From Hydrocarboniphaga daqingensis (GTDB lineage Bacteria; Pseudomonadota; Gammaproteobacteria; Nevskiales; Nevskiaceae): DNA of 64,000 bases. This document shows positions 61,741 to 64,000 of this stretch, one piece after another. A program made the position numbers and the translations under genes. How positions within the stretch are numbered: the first letter of the stretch is position 1; every line of letters begins with the position of its first letter. The notes beneath the pieces were generated by a model that ran no database searches, was not told the DNA's origin, and saw only the letters and a list, made by a program, of their open reading frames with translations. The stretch is from NCBI RefSeq assembly GCF_900129825.1, contig NZ_FQWZ01000002.1, forward strand, positions 124,001 through 188,000, in the 5' to 3' direction.

Positions 61741-62637
61741 ATGAGCCGATTCCGCCTGCCCTTGGCCGTCACTGCCCTTGCCACCGTGTGGCTGCTGGCA
61801 CTGGCGCCCGCGTCCGCCCGAGCCGGCGACGACTGGTCACTGAAGTCCAACGCGGCGCTGGTGGTGGACCAGGACACCGGCGAGGCGCTGGTGTCGAAGA
61901 ACGCCGACGTGAAGATGCCGATCGCGTCGCTGACCAAGCTGATGACGGCGCTGGTGGTGGTCGAGTCGCGGCTGCCGATGGACGAGATGCTGGAGATCGG
62001 CAACGAAGACGTGGACCGCGAGAAGCACACGCGCTCGCGGCTCAAGGTCGGCACCAAGCTCAAGCGCAGCGACATGCTGCTGCTGGCGCTGATGGCGTCG
62101 GAGAACCGCGCGGCAATGGCGCTGAGCCGCCACTATCCGGGCGGGCGTACCGCATTCATCGCGCACATGAACGTGGTCGCGCGCTCGCTGGGTATGACAT
62201 CGACGCAGTTCGCCGACCCGGCCGGCCTGTCGGACCGGTCGATCTCCACGGCCCGCGACCTGCACCGACTGATGAGCGCCGTCGACCTGCAGCCGGTGAT
62301 CCGCCGTTATTCCACGCAGGCCGAAGCGCAGATCAAGGTCGGCCGCCAGACGCTGACCTTCGTCAACACCAACCGCCTGGTGCGCAGCACCAGCGGCGGC
62401 CGTGACTGGGACATTGCGTTGCAGAAGACCGGCTTCACCAACGAGGCGGGCCGCTGCCTGGTGATGCGCGCCACGACGCTGAACCACCATCTGTCGATGG
62501 TGTTTCTGAACAGCGAAGGCACGCTGACGCGCTTCGCCGACGCCGCCCGCGTGCGCCAGGTGCTGGCCAAGCGCGCCAAACAACCCAAGCCGGCGCGCGG
62601 CCAGTTGATCGCCAGCGAGAGCAAGGCGGCGTCGTAG
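61741..62637 (+). CDS. pbpG: D-alanyl-D-alanine endopeptidase (PBP7-like)
   Basis: The 298-residue protein has a signal peptide (ending ASARA, about residue 28) and a peptidase S11 domain: S63-LT-K66 (ASLTKLM), the SEN motif and KTG in LQKTGFTNEAG. It is short and lacks the C-terminal domain of PBP5/6, which fits PbpG, a periplasmic peptidoglycan endopeptidase. ATG at 61741 is preferred over a TTG 18 bases upstream because it begins the signal peptide. The protein ends in a Lys/Ala-rich tail. Confidence 0.92.
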   Translation: MSRFRLPLAVTALATVWLLALAPASARAGDDWSLKSNAALVVDQDTGEALVSKNADVKMPIASLTKLMTALVVVESRLPMDEMLEIGNEDVDREKHTRSRLKVGTKLKRSDMLLLALMASENRAAMALSRHYPGGRTAFIAHMNVVARSLGMTSTQFADPAGLSDRSISTARDLHRLMSAVDLQPVIRRYSTQAEAQIKVGRQTLTFVNTNRLVRSTSGGRDWDIALQKTGFTNEAGRCLVMRATTLNHHLSMVFLNSEGTLTRFADAARVRQVLAKRAKQPKPARGQLIASESKAAS

Positions 62638-62689
62638 CGTCTGGTGCAGCAGAGCATTTCAGGTCGAGTAAGCTCGATTCCGACGGACG

Positions 62690-62845
62690 CTATTTGAAAT
62701 CGTCCCGTAGCCGATCGATCTGATGCATTCGCTTATGCAGGATCGTCACGATGCCGACGTCGCCATTCGATAGTCGACGCCAGTAGAAGTCGCCAAGACG
62801 CAGCTTCCTGAATGCGCACGACACCCACAATCGAGACCGGTTATC
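62690..62845 (-). pseudogene. Truncated ParE/RelE-type toxin remnant
   Basis: Directly downstream of the antitoxin, in a frame overlapping its stop, 51 codons end FRKLRLGDFYWRR...GDVGIVTILHKRMHQIDRLRDDFK. The last 35-40 residues match the C-terminus of ParE-type toxins (a hydrophobic strand, then LHxRM and a closing helix). The first two thirds of a normal 95-100-residue toxin are missing and there is no start codon. It therefore looks like the leftover 3' end of a deleted toxin gene. Confidence 0.7.
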
Positions 62846-63095
62846 AGGCCTTATTGCGCGCGATCACATCGGCAGCGGTCAGCGGCTTATAGGCCGACTC
62901 AGGAGCCGCATAAGCCTGCGCAAGTTCCGCCTTGAGGCGGTCGAAAGCCTCCCGCTCGACCCGCTCTTTGTCGCGACGAATCAGGTCGCGCATGTACTCG
63001 CTGACGTTCTCATAGGCCCCGCGCTCGCCTACATTGGCCGCAACGAATTCGCTGAGCGTCTCATTCAGTCGGACTGTCATCGTCGTCTGGGCCAT
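62844..63095 (-). CDS. ParD-like type II antitoxin
   Basis: The 83-residue protein has the ribbon-helix-helix pattern TTMTVRLNETLSEFVAANVGERGAYENVSEYMRDLIRRDKERVE of ParD/CopG antitoxins and a short C-terminal toxin-binding tail (TAADVIARNKA). It would bind its own promoter and neutralise a ParE toxin, but the toxin downstream is broken. GAAGG upstream of the ATG serves as ribosome site. The upstream stretch to 63140 is AT-rich compared with the surroundings, in keeping with an acquired module. Confidence 0.85.
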   Translation of the reverse strand: MAQTTMTVRLNETLSEFVAANVGERGAYENVSEYMRDLIRRDKERVEREAFDRLKAELAQAYAAPESAYKPLTAADVIARNKA

Positions 63096-63132
63096 TGGGC
63101 GCCTTCAAGGGTGATTTACGTATTCAACATAA

Positions 63133-63162
63133 TCAAAAAACAACACGCCGATAAGCATCGGC
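63133..63162 (-). terminator. Weak terminator after the DUF3429 gene
   Basis: On the minus strand GCCGAT (63162-63157) and ATCGGC (63152-63147) form a stem with a GCTT loop. A run of six T (63140-63135) follows after a six-base gap. The same AT-rich stretch probably holds the antitoxin promoter. Confidence 0.55.
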
Positions 63163-63171
63163 AAGCCGCGC

Positions 63172-63678
63172 CTAGCTGCTGAGCAAACCGGTCAGCGCAC
63201 CGCGCCAGCCGAGGCTCGCGAGCACACCCAGCGTCAGCAATAGCCGCAACCTCATGTAACCCGGCAGCGGCGCGACCGCGCGTTCGCGCCACAGCTCGGC
63301 GACGAACAGCAGCGCAAAGATCGCGGCCAGTGCGGCCATCGACGCGCCGAAGTCCAGCTGCATCGCCACCCAGGTCGCCAGCATCAAGCCGTTGGACAGC
63401 AGCATCGCCGCCGTACGCGCAGCACTGCGCGCCGCCACCAGCGCCATGCCCCAGAACGTGCCGGCCATGAAGCTCGCGATCAGCGCCGCATAGTTCAGCC
63501 ACAGATAGTCCAGCGACTGCGGCACCGTGCCCGGCGATACCGTCAGCCAGAACGGCGCGGCAAAAAACGGAATCAGTCCGAGCAAACCAAGCCGATACGC
63601 CATCACGCGCGTCGCCTCGTCGGCAGCGGCATCGACTTGCGGTGACGGTGTCGGCGACGACGACACAGCGCCGCTCAC
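63172..63678 (-). CDS. DUF3429 membrane protein
   Basis: The 168-residue protein has four to five membrane helices and the DUF3429 pattern YRLGLLGLIPFFAAPFWL, LNYAALIASFMAGTFWGMAL. Its role is unknown. GTG at 63678 overlaps the upstream stop as GTGA and gives a sensible N-terminus; the longer frame beginning at 63753 would read inside the upstream gene. It is co-transcribed with the DUF4149-like gene. Confidence 0.83.
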   Translation of the reverse strand: MSGAVSSSPTPSPQVDAAADEATRVMAYRLGLLGLIPFFAAPFWLTVSPGTVPQSLDYLWLNYAALIASFMAGTFWGMALVAARSAARTAAMLLSNGLMLATWVAMQLDFGASMAALAAIFALLFVAELWRERAVAPLPGYMRLRLLLTLGVLASLGWRGALTGLLSS

Positions 63679-64000
63679 TGCAAACGCCCCACGACGACGA
63701 ACAACAACACGATTTGCAACAAGCTGATCGCGATCGTGCTGCCGTGCAGCCAAGCAAACGCACGGCGGTTACCGGCGTCGGTCGCGCGGTTGGTCGCCGG
63801 CGTCAGCACCCACAGCGACAACGCAAACAGCACCGCGCACAGGCCGAGCAACATACCCGCGACATCACCCAGCCCGCACAAGCCGGCCGCGACCGCCGTC
63901 ACCACACCGAGCACGAAGTAATAGCGCGGAAAGAAGGCCCGCACATATCGCCCCGCATGCTCGGCCGGCAACACCTTGAACACCGTCGGCGCCACGGCGA
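63675..64000 (-). CDS. DUF4149-like membrane protein, N-terminus beyond the window
   Basis: The visible 108 codons give VAPTVFKVLPAEHAGRYVRAFFPRYYFVLG and three further hydrophobic helices. AP-x-x-F followed by an AG-containing helix is typical of DUF4149 (TMEM205-like) proteins. The reading frame is open to the window edge, so the GTG at 63995 is probably not the true start. Its stop overlaps the DUF3429 start. Confidence 0.75.
   Translation of the reverse strand, partial: AVAPTVFKVLPAEHAGRYVRAFFPRYYFVLGVVTAVAAGLCGLGDVAGMLLGLCAVLFALSLWVLTPATNRATDAGNRRAFAWLHGSTIAISLLQIVLLFVVVGRLQ

Noticed and set aside
62664-62677. TCGAG-TAAG-CTCGA hairpin after pbpG
   Set aside because: The stem is only five bases with no T run; it is too weak to call a terminator or an attachment site.
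1-64000. CRISPR arrays, tRNAs, rRNAs, insertion sequences, prophage
   Set aside because: No regular spaced repeats, cloverleaf-like tRNA ends, rRNA signatures or transposase motifs were seen on either strand.

Overview
The window is high-GC, densely packed bacterial chromosome. The gene content points to a Gram-negative gammaproteobacterium: PlsB-type acyltransferase, SecB, the envC / rhodanese / grxC / secB / gpsA block in the same order as in enteric bacteria, ampDE, a ybhP-clsB pair, BtuB/BtuF and several lipoproteins. The presence of AlkB with a rubredoxin suggests an environmental hydrocarbon user; a Nevskiales or Xanthomonadales relative is my guess from gene mix only. No rRNA, tRNA, CRISPR array, insertion sequence or prophage was seen.

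Layout. 1-4.7 kb: housekeeping and repair (CPXCG protein, hemW, rdgB, rph, msrQ, msrP, sufE). 4.7-12.1 kb: SPFH/NfeD membrane pair, a large unfamiliar secreted protein, a hemolysin III-family membrane protein with no ordinary start codon, PPK2 and a subtilisin-like protease. 12.1-20.1 kb (minus strand): YceI, a cytochrome b561-YceI fusion, a DUF885 peptidase-like protein, an ACE-like M2 dipeptidyl carboxypeptidase lipoprotein and a POT peptide transporter, DUF4112. 20.1-27.7 kb: plsB, an FKBP lipoprotein, DUF4124, envC, rhodanese-like, grxC, secB, gpsA.

27.8-41.8 kb is the most notable region: an SCP2-type thiolase is divergent from an oxidoreductase, a 913-residue MalT/AlkS-like LuxR regulator, four subunits of a ketone carboxylase of the acetophenone/acetone carboxylase class (two different HyuA-like subunits, a zinc-ribbon small subunit, one HyuB-like subunit) and an acetoacetyl-CoA synthetase-like ligase. 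Together they could turn a methyl ketone into a beta-keto acid, its CoA ester and, after thiolysis, acetyl-CoA.

41.8-54.8 kb: trmL, DUF2007, an M16 peptidase lipoprotein, ampDE, btuF, ybhP-clsB, a two-gene ABC exporter, alkB, rubredoxin, ppnP and a DUF985 cupin. 54.9-64 kb: metK, a sulfatase, a cobalamin adenosyltransferase and btuB behind a cobalamin riboswitch, an inositol-phosphatase-family enzyme, pbpG, an orphan ParD-like antitoxin with a truncated toxin, and two small membrane proteins.

Operon structure is tight: many neighbours overlap by ATGA, GTGA or TGATG. The longest gap between genes (60576-60905) is filled by the cobalamin riboswitch. Substrate assignments for the ketone carboxylase and regulator targets are inference.
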